From Deinococcus sp. Leaf326 (GTDB taxonomy: Bacteria; Deinococcota; Deinococci; Deinococcales; Deinococcaceae), in assembly GCF_001424185.1 (NCBI RefSeq), contig NZ_LMOM01000043.1, forward strand, positions 132,001 through 196,000: DNA of 64,000 nt, read 5' to 3'. Both the position numbers and the translations under genes were made by a program. The notes under the pieces were generated by a model, which did no database searches, was not told the DNA's origin, and saw nothing but the letters and a program-made list of their open reading frames with translations. Below, in pieces: positions 35,093 to 45,476 of the stretch (position 1 is its first letter; each line of letters starts with the position of its first letter).

Positions 35093-36151
35093 GTGCCTAC
35101 TGCTGTCCGTCCCACCCCGCCGCTCCCGGGCCTTACCGTGCGGCGCGCCGCGTTGCTCGGCTGGTTCGCGCGGGCGGGCCGGGCAACACTGCCATGGCGG
35201 CTGGGTGAAGCGGGAGCCCGCGATCCCTACCGGGTCTGGGTCGCCGAGATCCTGTTGCAGCAGACGCAGGTCGTACGTGGTCTGGAGTATTACGGCCGTT
35301 TTCTGAACGCCTTTCCGACTGTGGAGGCGCTGGCCGCCGCCCCCGAGGCCGACGTGCTCAAGGCCTGGGAGGGGTGCGGCTACTACGCCCGCGCCCGCAA
35401 CCTGCGCCGCGCGGCCGGCGTGATAGTGCAGGAAGGTTTTCCGCAGGACTACGCCGGCTGGCTGGCGCTGCCCGGTGTGGGGCCGTATACGGCGGCGGCC
35501 GTGTCCAGCTTGGCCTACGGTGAGGCCCGCGCGGTTAACGACGGCAACGTGCGCCGAGTCCTGGCCCGCCTGTACGCCGAGGCAGTCCCCACCGACGCCT
35601 GGGTGCAGGCCCGCGCCGACGAACTGCTCGACTCCGCGCGCCCCGGCGACTGGAACGAGGCCGTCATGGACCTGGGAGCGACCGTGTGCACCCCGAAGGC
35701 GCCGCGCTGCTCCGAGTGCCCGTGGCGCGACTTCTGCGCCGCCTTCGCCTCGGGTACGCCGACCGCGTTTCCGGTTCCCAAAGTGCGCGCCGCCGTGCGC
35801 GAGGTGCGGGCGGTCGCCGTGATCGCCGGTGACCTGCGCGAAGCTGTGCTCGAGCGCCGCGAAGGTGCGCTGCTGGGCGGCCTGAGCGGCCTGCCGACCG
35901 AGGAACTGGCGGCCGCAGAGGCGCCGGCCGCCGGGCTGGCGCGCCTGTGCGCGCGGCTGGGCGCCGTGCCGGGCGCACACCTCGGCACCGTCGTCCACGC
36001 CATGACCCACCGCCGGGTCATTCTGGAGGTCTACGCCGCGCAGTCGGACGCCGCGCGCACGCCGGTCGCGCGGGCGGCCCTCTCGCGGCTGGACCACAAG
36101 GCGCTGGCGCTGCTCGCGCCGTGGCAGGCCGGCCTGTTCGGGCCGGAGTAG
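35093..36151 (+). CDS. mutY: A/G-specific adenine glycosylase MutY
   Basis: Base-excision repair enzyme that removes adenine opposite 8-oxoguanine. 352 residues: catalytic Glu in VAEILLQQTQVVRGLEYYG, helix-hairpin-helix LPGVGPYTAAAVSSLAYG, catalytic Asp in AVNDGNVRRVLARLY, and the [4Fe-4S] loop CTPKAPRCSECPWRDFC (C-x6-C-x2-C-x5-C). The C-terminal ~120 residues are a short MutT-like 8-oxoG recognition domain. The start is GTG with TAGACT 6 nt upstream (leaderless). uppS follows 83 nt later with its own -10. Confidence 0.97.
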   Translation: MPTAVRPTPPLPGLTVRRAALLGWFARAGRATLPWRLGEAGARDPYRVWVAEILLQQTQVVRGLEYYGRFLNAFPTVEALAAAPEADVLKAWEGCGYYARARNLRRAAGVIVQEGFPQDYAGWLALPGVGPYTAAAVSSLAYGEARAVNDGNVRRVLARLYAEAVPTDAWVQARADELLDSARPGDWNEAVMDLGATVCTPKAPRCSECPWRDFCAAFASGTPTAFPVPKVRAAVREVRAVAVIAGDLREAVLERREGALLGGLSGLPTEELAAAEAPAAGLARLCARLGAVPGAHLGTVVHAMTHRRVILEVYAAQSDAARTPVARAALSRLDHKALALLAPWQAGLFGPE

Positions 36152-36234
36152 GGGCCTGGCCGCCGGCGGGACGGGGAGTTTTCCACCTTTAGGCGCACGT
36201 CCCGGCCTGCCGCGCGCGGTACACTCGGGCGCGT

Positions 36235-37065
36235 ATGGTCAGGACGCCCCTCAAAACTGCGCTGCGGACCGCGCAGAAGACCCGCACGGCGGCGCGCGGC
36301 GCCCTGCTGTGGGGGTACGAGCAGCGGCTGGCGCGCGAGGTCCGCGCGCACGGTCGCCTGCCCCGGCACCTGGGACTGATTCTCGACGGCAACCGCCGTT
36401 TTGCCCGCGCCGCCGGGATGCAGCGCGAACTGGGACACACCATCGGGGCCGACAAGGCGCACGAGGTCTTGCAGTGGTGTCTGGAACTGGGCATTCCCGC
36501 CGCGACCATCTGGGTGCTCTCGACCGACAACGCCGGGCGCAACTCCGAGGAACTCGCGCACATCCTCTCGCTGCTGGAAAAAGAGGCGCGCAATCTCGCC
36601 ACCGACCCGCGCATCCATGCCAACCGGGTGCGGGTGCGGGCCATCGGGCAGCACAGCGCTTTTCCGCCGAACGTGCTGGCCGCCCTGGAAGACCTGGAGC
36701 AGAAAACGGCCCACTACGACGGTATGCGCCTGAACATCGCCGTCGGCTACGGCGGCCGCGAGGAGATCGTGGACGCGGTCAAAGAGCACCTGCGCGAGCA
36801 GCAGTCGGCCGGGCTCACGCTCACGCAGGCGGCCGATACCCTGACCCCCGAGCACATCAGCGCGCATCTCTACGCCGCCGACATTCCCGATCCCGACTTC
36901 ATCATCCGCACCAGCGGCGAGATCCGGCTCTCGGGCTTCATGCTGTGGCAGAGCGTCTATAGCGAATACTACTTCTGCGACGTGTACTGGCCCGGGTTCC
37001 GGCGCGTGGATTTCCTGCGGGCCCTGCGCGACTTCCAGGGCCGCGACCGCCGTTTCGGCAAGTAG
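36235..37065 (+). CDS. uppS: Isoprenyl transferase (cis-prenyl pyrophosphate synthase)
   Basis: Z-type prenyltransferase that makes the polyprenyl lipid carrier for peptidoglycan and polysaccharides. 276 residues: LGLILDGNRRFARAAGM (catalytic Asp in the DGNRR motif), LSTDNAGRNSEELAHILSLL, LNIAVGYGGREEIVDAV and DFIIRTSGEIRLSGFMLWQS, then YSEYYFCDVYWPGF. The STDNAGRNSEE segment differs from the usual STENWxRP and is closer to actinobacterial-type short-chain enzymes, so product length may differ from C55. TACACT lies 9 nt before the ATG. A basic N-terminal extension of about 40 residues precedes the core. Confidence 0.93.
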   Translation: MVRTPLKTALRTAQKTRTAARGALLWGYEQRLAREVRAHGRLPRHLGLILDGNRRFARAAGMQRELGHTIGADKAHEVLQWCLELGIPAATIWVLSTDNAGRNSEELAHILSLLEKEARNLATDPRIHANRVRVRAIGQHSAFPPNVLAALEDLEQKTAHYDGMRLNIAVGYGGREEIVDAVKEHLREQQSAGLTLTQAADTLTPEHISAHLYAADIPDPDFIIRTSGEIRLSGFMLWQSVYSEYYFCDVYWPGFRRVDFLRALRDFQGRDRRFGK

Positions 37066-37104
37066 CAAGTAGGACGCCGCCTGGACTGGCCGCCCCCGTA
37101 ATCC

Positions 37105-38076
37105 TTAGCGCGGCTTGAGGCTCGCCGTCTGGTCGAGGTTCAGGATCAGCCGCACCTGCACGCCGCCCCGGCGCAGCGTCATGTTCAGCCGCGTCTGCTG
37201 GCGACTCTCCGCGGTGTCCGGCAGGCCGTCGCGGCGGTAGCTGGCCGAGCCGCTGGCGCTGAGGGAAATCAGCTCGGCGCTCACGGCCGGGCGCTGGGGG
37301 CCACCCGCTCCCCTCAGCGTCCAGGGTCCGGCGGCGGCACGTGTGCCGAACAGGAATTCGCCCCGCGGTCCGGTGCCCCGGTAGGTGGCCGTGGTGGTCA
37401 CGGTCAGCAGCTCACTGACGGCCTGCTCCAGCGGGCCGCTGAGGGACGGTCCGAGCAGGTCGCTCAGCAGGGTCTGGAGGTCCGCCGCGGCGACCGTGGT
37501 AGAGCTCTGCCCCGGCACGAGCGGCGCGCCGTAGAGGAACGCGGCGCCGTAGTCGGCGGCCAGCGCCAGGATGTCTGGGTCATCCAGCGCCGACAGGGCG
37601 TGGTCGAGCTGTGGGTCGGCACTCGTGAGGGTCAGTCGGCTGCCCTGTCCCGCCGGGCTGAGGTCCTGGGAGAGGCGGAAGGTGAAGGCCGGGCGGCTCT
37701 GGATGAGGGTCGTCACGAGGCTCACGCTTCCGTCCGGCCGGCGGCCGACGACCCGGGAGAACACCTTGCCGGTCCGGGTCCGGCTGCCGGTCAGGCCCGT
37801 GAACGTGCGGCGGGCGGCGTTCAGGTCGGCCTCGGTGGCGCTGCCCGCTGCGGCGGCGCTCACCTGCACGTCCACGACCGAGAGGCGGGCCGTGAAGGTC
37901 GTGACATGTTCGGTGCCTGCTCCGGCCGGAGCCCGGACACTCAGGACGGGTGGGGGACGGACCTGCGCCGCGCCGGCCGCGGCCGCAGTCGCCGTCTGGG
38001 CCAGGGAACTGCCGGCAGAAGGCGAGACCAGCAGGAGGGCGCACAGCAGCAGGCGGCCGGGTCGGTGGCGGGTCAT
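37105..38076 (-). CDS. Secreted protein of unknown function
   Basis: Not recognised. 323 residues with a signal peptide (LLLCALLLVSPSAGSSLAQ) and an alkaline-pH, Ser/Thr-rich mature part with no cysteines after the signal and no membrane segment. The mature protein looks all-beta (TFTARLSVVDVQVSAAAAGS, VSLVTTLIQSRPAFTFRLSQ, SASGSASYRRDGLPD, LNMTLRRGGVQVRLILNLDQ). It is convergent with uppS and divergent from the HRDC-fusion gene. The ATG at 38074-38076 is the first before the signal peptide. Probably periplasmic or surface-exposed. Confidence 0.75.
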   Translation of the reverse strand: MTRHRPGRLLLCALLLVSPSAGSSLAQTATAAAAGAAQVRPPPVLSVRAPAGAGTEHVTTFTARLSVVDVQVSAAAAGSATEADLNAARRTFTGLTGSRTRTGKVFSRVVGRRPDGSVSLVTTLIQSRPAFTFRLSQDLSPAGQGSRLTLTSADPQLDHALSALDDPDILALAADYGAAFLYGAPLVPGQSSTTVAAADLQTLLSDLLGPSLSGPLEQAVSELLTVTTTATYRGTGPRGEFLFGTRAAAGPWTLRGAGGPQRPAVSAELISLSASGSASYRRDGLPDTAESRQQTRLNMTLRRGGVQVRLILNLDQTASLKPR

Positions 38077-38205
38077 GCCGCAGGTACGCGGGCTGGGGGC
38101 CGGGCGTTGCGGAGCCGGTAAGGGCTGGGGGGGCTCGGCCTGGGCGGGGGGCGAAGGTGGGGGCAGCTTCTGCGCCCGTGGGGGGCGGTGTGGCAGAGTA
38201 GACGG

Positions 38206-39993
<1,788 letters not shown>

Positions 39994-40015
39994 GCCGCAA
40001 GCGGCGTGCGTCCAG

Positions 40016-40047
40016 AGGGCCGGCCTCCGTCACAGGGGGCCGGCCCT
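40016..40047. terminator. Terminator hairpin between convergent genes
   Basis: AGGGCCGGCC (40016-40025) pairs with GGCCGGCCCT (40038-40047). It has a strong stem and only a short T-rich tail. Confidence 0.65.
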
Positions 40048-40068
40048 TCGCTGCTTTATGACGGTTCC

Positions 40069-40410
40069 CTACTGGTCCGGGCCGTAGCGCCCTTCGCCGG
40101 GCAGGTCGGTCTCGTCCTGCACGGCCTGGGCCACCCGGCGCGCGAGCGTGAAGTCCACGGCGCCGTACCAGCCCTGCTCGAGCGCGCCGCCGCGCTCGCG
40201 GTACACGCACAGGGTGGGGCCGGCGGCGCAGGCCCCCAGACAGCCGCTTTCGGTGAGGCGCACCGTGCCGCCCGTTTTGTAGTAGGCCAGGGCGCCTTTT
40301 TCCAGCGCATTCCACAGCGCCGTGTGCAGTAGCCGAGCGCCCCGGGCTTGGCAGTTCGGGCCCTGGCAGAGCAGCAGGTGGCCGCGCGTGGGGAAGTAAC
40401 GGGGGGGCAT
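40069..40410 (-). CDS. Thioredoxin-like [2Fe-2S] ferredoxin
   Basis: 113 residues. HLLLCQGPNCQARGA and TESGCLGACAAGPTL supply the four cluster cysteines (C-x4-C ... C-x3-C) of the Shethna/CbiW-type thioredoxin-like ferredoxins, with a conserved YRERGG-WYG region between. It carries single electrons to an unknown partner. It lies 68 nt downstream of the FecE-type ATPase on the same strand, so a role in releasing iron from an imported chelate, or in corrinoid metabolism, is plausible but inferred. ATG at 40408-40410; the longer in-frame extension overlaps the ABC gene and is rejected. Confidence 0.88.
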   Translation of the reverse strand: MPPRYFPTRGHLLLCQGPNCQARGARLLHTALWNALEKGALAYYKTGGTVRLTESGCLGACAAGPTLCVYRERGGALEQGWYGAVDFTLARRVAQAVQDETDLPGEGRYGPDQ

Positions 40411-40478
40411 GACGCCGAGTAGAGCACCTGACCCCCGAATACGGCGAGTGGGAGGGAACGGGCAGGCCGGGCCTTGTC

Positions 40479-41282
40479 CTAGTCCTCCGGCACCACCAGC
40501 AGGCGGCCGGCACCCGGCAGGACTTGGACGCGCACGCCGTAGGCCGCCTCGACGTGTTCGGGGGTCAGGACGTCCCTGGGCACCCCGGTGACGAGCACCT
40601 GCCCGGCGTGCAGCAGGGCCAGGCGGTCGGCGCGGGCGGCGAGGTTCAGGTCGTGCAGCACGGCGACCACGCCCAGGCCACGCGCCGCCTCGCGCTGCAC
40701 GGCCCGCACGACCTCGAGGGCATAGGCGAGGTCGAGGTGGTTGGTGGGTTCGTCGAGCAGCAGAAACTGGGGTTCGGCGGCCAGCGCGCGGGCCAGCGCC
40801 ACCCGCTGCGCCTCGCCGCCTGAGAGCTCGGAAACCCGGCGTGCCGCGAACCTCCGCGTATCGGTGCGTTCCAGTGCAGCTTCCACCGCCGCCTCGTCGG
40901 CCCCGGTCCAGGGCGAGGTGGGAATCAGACCCCACTTCCAGTCGCCCGCGCCGCGCCCTAGGGCCACCACATCCCGCACCCGCGCGCCGCCGGGCAGCGC
41001 CTCGCCCTGGGCCAGATACGCCAGCCGGCGCGACCGCTCGGCGCGGCTCCAGGCCCCCAGAGGCCTCCCGGCGAGGCGCACCTCGCCCGCCTCGGGACGG
41101 CTCAGGCCCAGCAGCGCGCGCAGCAGGGTGCTCTTGCCCGCGCCGTTGGGGCCGATGACGGCCGCGAACTCGCCCGCCCGGAAGGTCAGGTCGGCGCCGC
41201 GCACCGCCGGGAACTGCCCGGCCCGGACGTGCAGGCCGCGCGCCTCCAGGGTAGGGGCCCCTGGGGCAGGCGCCTCAGTCAT
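40479..41282 (-). CDS. ABC transporter ATPase for iron-siderophore/cobalamin/heme type import
   Basis: 267 residues. Walker A GPNGAGKSTL, Q-loop LAYLAQGEALPGG, signature ELSGGEAQRVALARAL, Walker B FLLLDEPTNHLDLAY and H-loop VLHDLNLAARADRLAL place it in the FecE/BtuD/HmuV group. It energises uptake through the FecCD permease encoded just before it, whose stop overlaps its start by 8 bp. No substrate-binding protein or outer-membrane receptor is in the window, so siderophore, heme and B12 cannot be distinguished. Confidence 0.95.
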   Translation of the reverse strand: MTEAPAPGAPTLEARGLHVRAGQFPAVRGADLTFRAGEFAAVIGPNGAGKSTLLRALLGLSRPEAGEVRLAGRPLGAWSRAERSRRLAYLAQGEALPGGARVRDVVALGRGAGDWKWGLIPTSPWTGADEAAVEAALERTDTRRFAARRVSELSGGEAQRVALARALAAEPQFLLLDEPTNHLDLAYALEVVRAVQREAARGLGVVAVLHDLNLAARADRLALLHAGQVLVTGVPRDVLTPEHVEAAYGVRVQVLPGAGRLLVVPED

Positions 41283-42297
41283 GCCGCCCCCGGCGCAGCA
41301 GCCACAGGAAAAACGGCCCGCCCAGCAGGGTGGTCACGATACCCACCTGCGAGAGCGGCGTGGTGCGTGCCAGCAGGTCGGCCAGCACGAGCAGCGCCCC
41401 GCCCAGCAGCGCCGAGAAGGGCAGCAGCGCGCGGTGCCCCGGCCCGAAGACCAGGCGCGCGACATGCGGCACGATGAGACCCACGAAGCCGATGATCCCC
41501 ACGTACGCGACCGCGCCCGCCGTGGCGAGGCTGGCCGCCACCACGACGAGCAGCCGCAGCCGCTCGACCGGCACGCCCAGGCTGCGGGCCGTAAGGTCGC
41601 CCAGTTGCAGCGTGTCCAGGGCGCGGGCCAGCAGCATCAGCGCGCCTGCCCCCAGGCCCACGTAGGGCAGCACGGTCAGCACGTCGCGCCAGCTGCTGAA
41701 ACCCAGATCGCCCAGGGTGTAGGCCAGCACCTGCCGGGCGCGGTCCTCGCCGCGCAGGATCAGGGCGGTCGTGCCCGCGCTCGCCACGCTGCCCACCACC
41801 ACGCCCGAGAGGATCAGGCGGGTGGGCGCGAACCGGCGGCCCTCACGCGCCAGCGCCAGCGTCAGGCTGACCGCGCCCAGCGCCGTGACGAGCGCCGCGA
41901 CCGGGATGAGGCCGCGCGCCCAGCCCCCGACGATGGCGACCGTGGCCCCCAGCGCCGAGCCGCTCGCCGCGCCGAGCAGGTACGGATCGGCCAGCGGGTT
42001 GCGGAACACGCCCTGAAAGGCGGCGCCGCACACGCTCAGGCCCGCGCCCACGAGCACGGCCATGACGACCCGCGGCAGCCGCAACTGCCACACGATCACG
42101 TCGTCGCCGATCAGGGGTTGTCCACTCAGGCCGCGCCACAGGGCCGCGAGCACCTCGCCCGGCGAGATGACCACGCTGCCAATGCCGGTGCCCAGCACGA
42201 CGGCGACCAGCAACAGCGCCAGCAGCCCCGCGACCTGCGCGGCGCGGGTCCAGGGACGGCGGGCGGGGGCGGGCGGTTCGGGGAGGGCGGCGCTCAT
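41275..42297 (-). CDS. FecCD-family ABC transporter permease
   Basis: 340 residues with nine to ten hydrophobic segments. Family hallmarks: IVWQLRLPRVVMAVLVGAGL, AAFQGVFRNPLADPYLLGAA (the R-N-P-L-A-x-P motif), RLILSGVVVGS, the YTLGDLGFSSW coupling region and IIGFVGLIVPHVARLVFGPG. It imports a ferric-siderophore, heme or corrinoid with the adjacent ATPase. Its 3' end overlaps the ATPase start. The plsC gene ends 36 nt upstream. Confidence 0.96.
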   Translation of the reverse strand: MSAALPEPPAPARRPWTRAAQVAGLLALLLVAVVLGTGIGSVVISPGEVLAALWRGLSGQPLIGDDVIVWQLRLPRVVMAVLVGAGLSVCGAAFQGVFRNPLADPYLLGAASGSALGATVAIVGGWARGLIPVAALVTALGAVSLTLALAREGRRFAPTRLILSGVVVGSVASAGTTALILRGEDRARQVLAYTLGDLGFSSWRDVLTVLPYVGLGAGALMLLARALDTLQLGDLTARSLGVPVERLRLLVVVAASLATAGAVAYVGIIGFVGLIVPHVARLVFGPGHRALLPFSALLGGALLVLADLLARTTPLSQVGIVTTLLGGPFFLWLLRRGRHD

Positions 42298-42333
42298 GCC
42301 CCCAGGTCCGGCACGGAGAAAGTCAAGGCCGGA

Positions 42334-43014
42334 TCAGTGCCGCGGGAGCGAGAGCCGGTCGAGTTCTTCGCCCAGCGCCGCCGTGACGGCCTTGATCCCC
42401 CCGCGTGCCGGCAGAGGCTCGCCGAACCGCACCACCCAGCGCCGACCCTCGCGGCACAGACCCACCGGCAGGATCGGCGCGCGCGCCTTGGCGGCGATGA
42501 GGGCCACGCCGCCGTGCAGTTCCTGGCCGCCGCGCGTGCCCTCCGGGAAGATGCCCACGGTGCCGCCCTGCGCCAGGATGCGCAGGCTGTTGCGGATGGC
42601 GCCCACGTCGTTCGTCTCGCGGTCCACGGGAAAGCTGCCGCCCGCCGAGATGATCGGGCCGATGACCGGGCCGAACAGTTCCTTTTTCGCCATGAACTGC
42701 AGAAATCGCCCCGGCGGCAGCGCGCGCGCCACCAGGAAGGGGTCCAAGCCGCTGACATGTTTGGCCGCCACCACCAGGGGAGTGCCCGGCGCGGGGACGT
42801 GTTCGCGGCCGTGGACCTCGACCCGCATGCCGCGCAGGTACACCGGCAGGTGCGTGACGGCCAGGACCAGGTGGTACACCACCGGCACCACACCCGGCAC
42901 GTCGCCGGGGTCGGCGGGGGGTGGGCGGGTGGGGGGCGCTGCGGAGCGGGACTCGGCCGGGGCAGGCGTGGTGCCGGCGCCGGCGTCCGCCGGAGAAGGG
43001 GCCGCGTCGTTCAT
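42334..43014 (-). CDS. plsC: 1-acyl-sn-glycerol-3-phosphate acyltransferase (PlsC)
   Basis: Acylates lysophosphatidic acid to phosphatidic acid on the inner membrane. 226 residues: VVAAKHVSGLDPFLVARAL contains the H-x4-D catalytic pair, then FMAKKELFG, GGSFPVDRET and the substrate-binding IFPEGTRGGQ. A Pro/Ala-rich N-terminal tail of about 40 residues precedes the core. The start ATG at 43012-43014 has TATGCT 7 nt upstream, so the longer frame is rejected. It lies between xseB and the ABC importer on the same strand. A second, more divergent PlsC-like protein is encoded at 61482. Confidence 0.92.
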   Translation of the reverse strand: MNDAAPSPADAGAGTTPAPAESRSAAPPTRPPPADPGDVPGVVPVVYHLVLAVTHLPVYLRGMRVEVHGREHVPAPGTPLVVAAKHVSGLDPFLVARALPPGRFLQFMAKKELFGPVIGPIISAGGSFPVDRETNDVGAIRNSLRILAQGGTVGIFPEGTRGGQELHGGVALIAAKARAPILPVGLCREGRRWVVRFGEPLPARGGIKAVTAALGEELDRLSLPRH

Positions 43015-43073
43015 ACCCCGGAGCATACGCCCGCCCCGCCGGGGCCGTCGCCGCAAAAGGTCGAGACCGGCGC

Positions 43074-43340
43074 TCAGTCCTCCCCGCTGTCCTCGTCCGG
43101 GTCACTGGAGTCGCCGGCAGCACTGGGGTCGTCTGCGGCGCGTGCCGGGTCCCACCCGCCGCTGAGAGCGGCGCGCACCGCCCCGATCCGTGACTGACAG
43201 GCGGCGTAGGCCTCACGCGCTTCTTCCAGCAGCGGCAGCACGCGGTCGAGGTCGGCCTCGCCACCCTCGAGCTCGGCGGCGATGCGCGAGAGCCGGGCGT
43301 AGGCCTCGCGGTAGCTCAGGGACGGGTCGTTCGGAGACAC
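43074..43340 (-). CDS. xseB: Exodeoxyribonuclease VII small subunit
   Basis: 88 residues. The coiled-coil hairpin SYREAYARLSRIAAELEGGE ... LDRVLPLLEEAREAYAACQS matches XseB (E-A-x-x-x-L-x-x-I-V-x-x-L-E-x-G ... L-x-x-x-x-x-x-Y-E-x-G). It binds XseA to form the nuclease that degrades single-stranded DNA; xseA is not in this window. The tail is strongly acidic (Asp/Glu/Ser-rich). Start GTG at 43338-43340 with TACCAT 6 nt upstream (leaderless). Confidence 0.85.
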   Translation of the reverse strand: MSPNDPSLSYREAYARLSRIAAELEGGEADLDRVLPLLEEAREAYAACQSRIGAVRAALSGGWDPARAADDPSAAGDSSDPDEDSGED

Positions 43341-43434
43341 GCACGCATGGTAGCCCCGCCGGGCAAAGGCAAAGGGGGCGCGGTTCACGGCGGGGCCGGC
43401 GACCCCTTTGACGGCGCGGCGTTTACCCTGGAGT

Positions 43435-44184
43435 ATGTCTGCCGACCTTCCCGAACCTGCTCCGTCAGAGGCCCAGGCCTCCGAGTTCCAGCCTGCCGAG
43501 TACCAGCATTTCGACCTGACCGCCCTGCCCAACGCTGCGCGGTACAAACTGCTCGCCGCGTCGGTGGTCCCGCGTCCGATCGCCTGGGTCTCGACGGTCG
43601 GGGCAGGGGGAGCCGTGAACCTCGCGCCCTATTCCTTTTTCGGTCTGATGGGCTCGGACCCGCCCGTGGTGGCCTTCGCGCCGGGCAACCGCGTAGGCGG
43701 CTCGCCCAAGGACACGGCCCTGAACATCGGCTCCGGCGGCGAATTCACGGTCAATCTGGTGAGTTACGCGCTGGCCGGCGCCATGAACGCGACCGCCACC
43801 GACTTCCCGGCCGGCGAGGGCGAGCCGGCGGCGCTGGGCATCGCCCTGACGCCCGGCACGCAGGTCGGTGCGCCGCGCGTGACCCTGGCTCCCGCCGCCC
43901 TGGAATGCCGCGAGGTCCAGACCGTGACGATCGGCAACACCCGCATCGTGCTCGGCGAGGTGATCGGCCTCACCCTGCGCGCCGACGCGCTGCAGGACCC
44001 GGCGAAGTTCTACGTGGATACCGCCGCCCTGGACCTCGTGGGCCGCATGGGTGGCCCGAGCGCCTACACGCGCACCCGTGACCTGTTTCACCTCGCCCGC
44101 CAGAGCTACGCCGAGTGGCAGGCGGCCGGTGAGCCTCTGGCCCCCGCGCTGCTGGAAGAGCCGGACGCCCCTGAAATGGCCTAG
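43435..44184 (+). CDS. Flavin reductase family protein (FMN-binding split barrel)
   Basis: 249 residues. YKLLAASVVPRPIAWVSTVG and VNLAPYSFFGLMGSDPPVVA are the classic FMN-binding opening of the flavin reductase-like domain, followed by KDTALNIGSGGEFTVNLVS. It reduces or binds FMN with NAD(P)H, or acts as a short-chain oxidoreductase; the partner is unknown. The start ATG at 43435 follows TACCCT by 5 nt, so the longer frame from 43408 is rejected. Convergent with the glycosylase gene; a GGGCCTC / GAGGCCC inverted repeat (44194-44226) separates them. Confidence 0.92.
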   Translation: MSADLPEPAPSEAQASEFQPAEYQHFDLTALPNAARYKLLAASVVPRPIAWVSTVGAGGAVNLAPYSFFGLMGSDPPVVAFAPGNRVGGSPKDTALNIGSGGEFTVNLVSYALAGAMNATATDFPAGEGEPAALGIALTPGTQVGAPRVTLAPAALECREVQTVTIGNTRIVLGEVIGLTLRADALQDPAKFYVDTAALDLVGRMGGPSAYTRTRDLFHLARQSYAEWQAAGEPLAPALLEEPDAPEMA

Positions 44185-44246
44185 GGCGTGGACGGGCCTC
44201 GGCGCAGGCCTGAGGGTGTGAGGCCCGGCCTACGGCGCCGGGACAC

Positions 44247-44879
44247 TCAGGGCAGAGGCACGCCGCCAGCACGGTGCAGCGCATTGTCGGCCCATAGGTA
44301 ACGGGCCCCCAGCGTGCGGTAGGGCGCCCAGGCCGGCGGCACGGCCGCCTGGGCCGAGGCCGGGTACAGCCGTGCGAGCCCCTGACGCAGCGCGAGGTCG
44401 CCGAAACTGAAGACGTTGGGCCGCGCGAGCCCGAACATCAGGAACATCTCGGCGGTCCAGCGGCCAATGCCCGGCAGCGCCGAGAGCTCCGCAATGATCT
44501 CCTCGTCACTCTGGCGGGACAGGTGCGCGAACTCGATCTGGCCGCCCAGCGCCGCGTCGGCCAGGGCGTGCACGGTCCGTACCTTGGCCCACGACAGGCC
44601 CAGCGCCCGCAGGTCCTCGCCCGCGGCGCGGCGTATGTCCACGGCCGTCACCTCGCCCAGAGCCGCGACCAGTCGGCCGTGGATGCTTGCCGCCGCCTTC
44701 ACGCTCAGCTGCTGGCCGGTCACGCTGCGTACCAGCGTGCCGAAGGGGTCAGGCGTCACGCCCAGTACCGGCAGCTCACCTACACGCGCGGTCACCTCGG
44801 CCATCACGGGGTCAAGCGACAGGTGGGCCAGGGCCCCGGCATGGTCGGTCAGGGGAGCCGGAACAGTCTGAGGAGGCAC
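44247..44879 (-). CDS. DNA-3-methyladenine glycosylase II (AlkA-type, HhH-GPD)
   Basis: Base-excision glycosylase that removes 3-methyladenine and other alkylated bases. 210 residues: FGTLVRSVTGQQLSVKAAAS (the conserved QQ-x-S), the hairpin LPGIGRWTAEMFLMFGL, and the catalytic Asp in VFSFGDLALRQGLARLYP. It lacks the N-terminal AlkA domain of E. coli and is the compact type known in Deinococcus. No promoter is obvious. With mutY it adds to base-repair capacity in this window. Confidence 0.93.
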   Translation of the reverse strand: MPPQTVPAPLTDHAGALAHLSLDPVMAEVTARVGELPVLGVTPDPFGTLVRSVTGQQLSVKAAASIHGRLVAALGEVTAVDIRRAAGEDLRALGLSWAKVRTVHALADAALGGQIEFAHLSRQSDEEIIAELSALPGIGRWTAEMFLMFGLARPNVFSFGDLALRQGLARLYPASAQAAVPPAWAPYRTLGARYLWADNALHRAGGVPLP

Positions 44880-44979
44880 CTGCGCATCATCGCGCTCCGG
44901 GGCAATGGCCGCGCGTCCCTCTCGACTGGATGAAGCCGCTTCTTACCTGCCGCTCACCCCGGCCGCCCAGCATGACAGT

Positions 44980-45453
44980 ATGAGAGTTCTCACCCCCGTA
45001 CTCGCCGTTGCCCTGCTGCTGCCTGTGGCCTCGGCCCAGAGCCGCATCGGGGACGTCATCCTGACCCCCATTCCGGCACCCGCCCCGGCCCGCACCCTGC
45101 CGCAGAGCGAGCGCAGCGACGTGCCAGCCGGCTGGCAGGAGATCCTGGGCCGCGTGAGCGCGCCGCGCACCGTGAACCTGCCCGCCGGCAGCCGCGTGAA
45201 TGTGATCGTGGACGACCCCACGCGCACCGGCGCGGCGCGGCAGGTCCTGCGCATCAGCTTTTCGGCGCCCCGCCTCAGCGCGCCCTACCAGATCGTGTTC
45301 AACCCCTCCCGCCTCGTACCGGGCCGCACCTACGGCGTGCGCTCCACGGTCACCGACCGCCAGGGCCGCGTGCTGTACGCCAGCACGGCTTACGCCCGGC
45401 TGCCGCAGGGAACCCGCACGGCGCTGAACCTCAGCGTCAGCCCGGTGCGCTGA
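44980..45453 (+). CDS. Secreted YbaY/YscW-like protein
   Basis: 157 residues: signal peptide MRVLTPVLAVALLLPVASAQ, a linker, then a YscW-type beta-sandwich (ILGRVSAPRTVNLPAGSRVN, VNVIVDDPTRTGAARQVLRI, PYQIVFNPSRLVPGRTYGVR, RQGRVLYASTAYA). In other bacteria YbaY is a lipoprotein; here no lipobox cysteine is present. The function is unknown, possibly a pilotin-like chaperone. The start ATG at 44980 is the one directly before the signal peptide; upstream ATGs add a non-signal stretch. Confidence 0.82.
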   Translation: MRVLTPVLAVALLLPVASAQSRIGDVILTPIPAPAPARTLPQSERSDVPAGWQEILGRVSAPRTVNLPAGSRVNVIVDDPTRTGAARQVLRISFSAPRLSAPYQIVFNPSRLVPGRTYGVRSTVTDRQGRVLYASTAYARLPQGTRTALNLSVSPVR

Positions 45454-45476
45454 GCCCCAGGTCTACGGCGGGCGGC

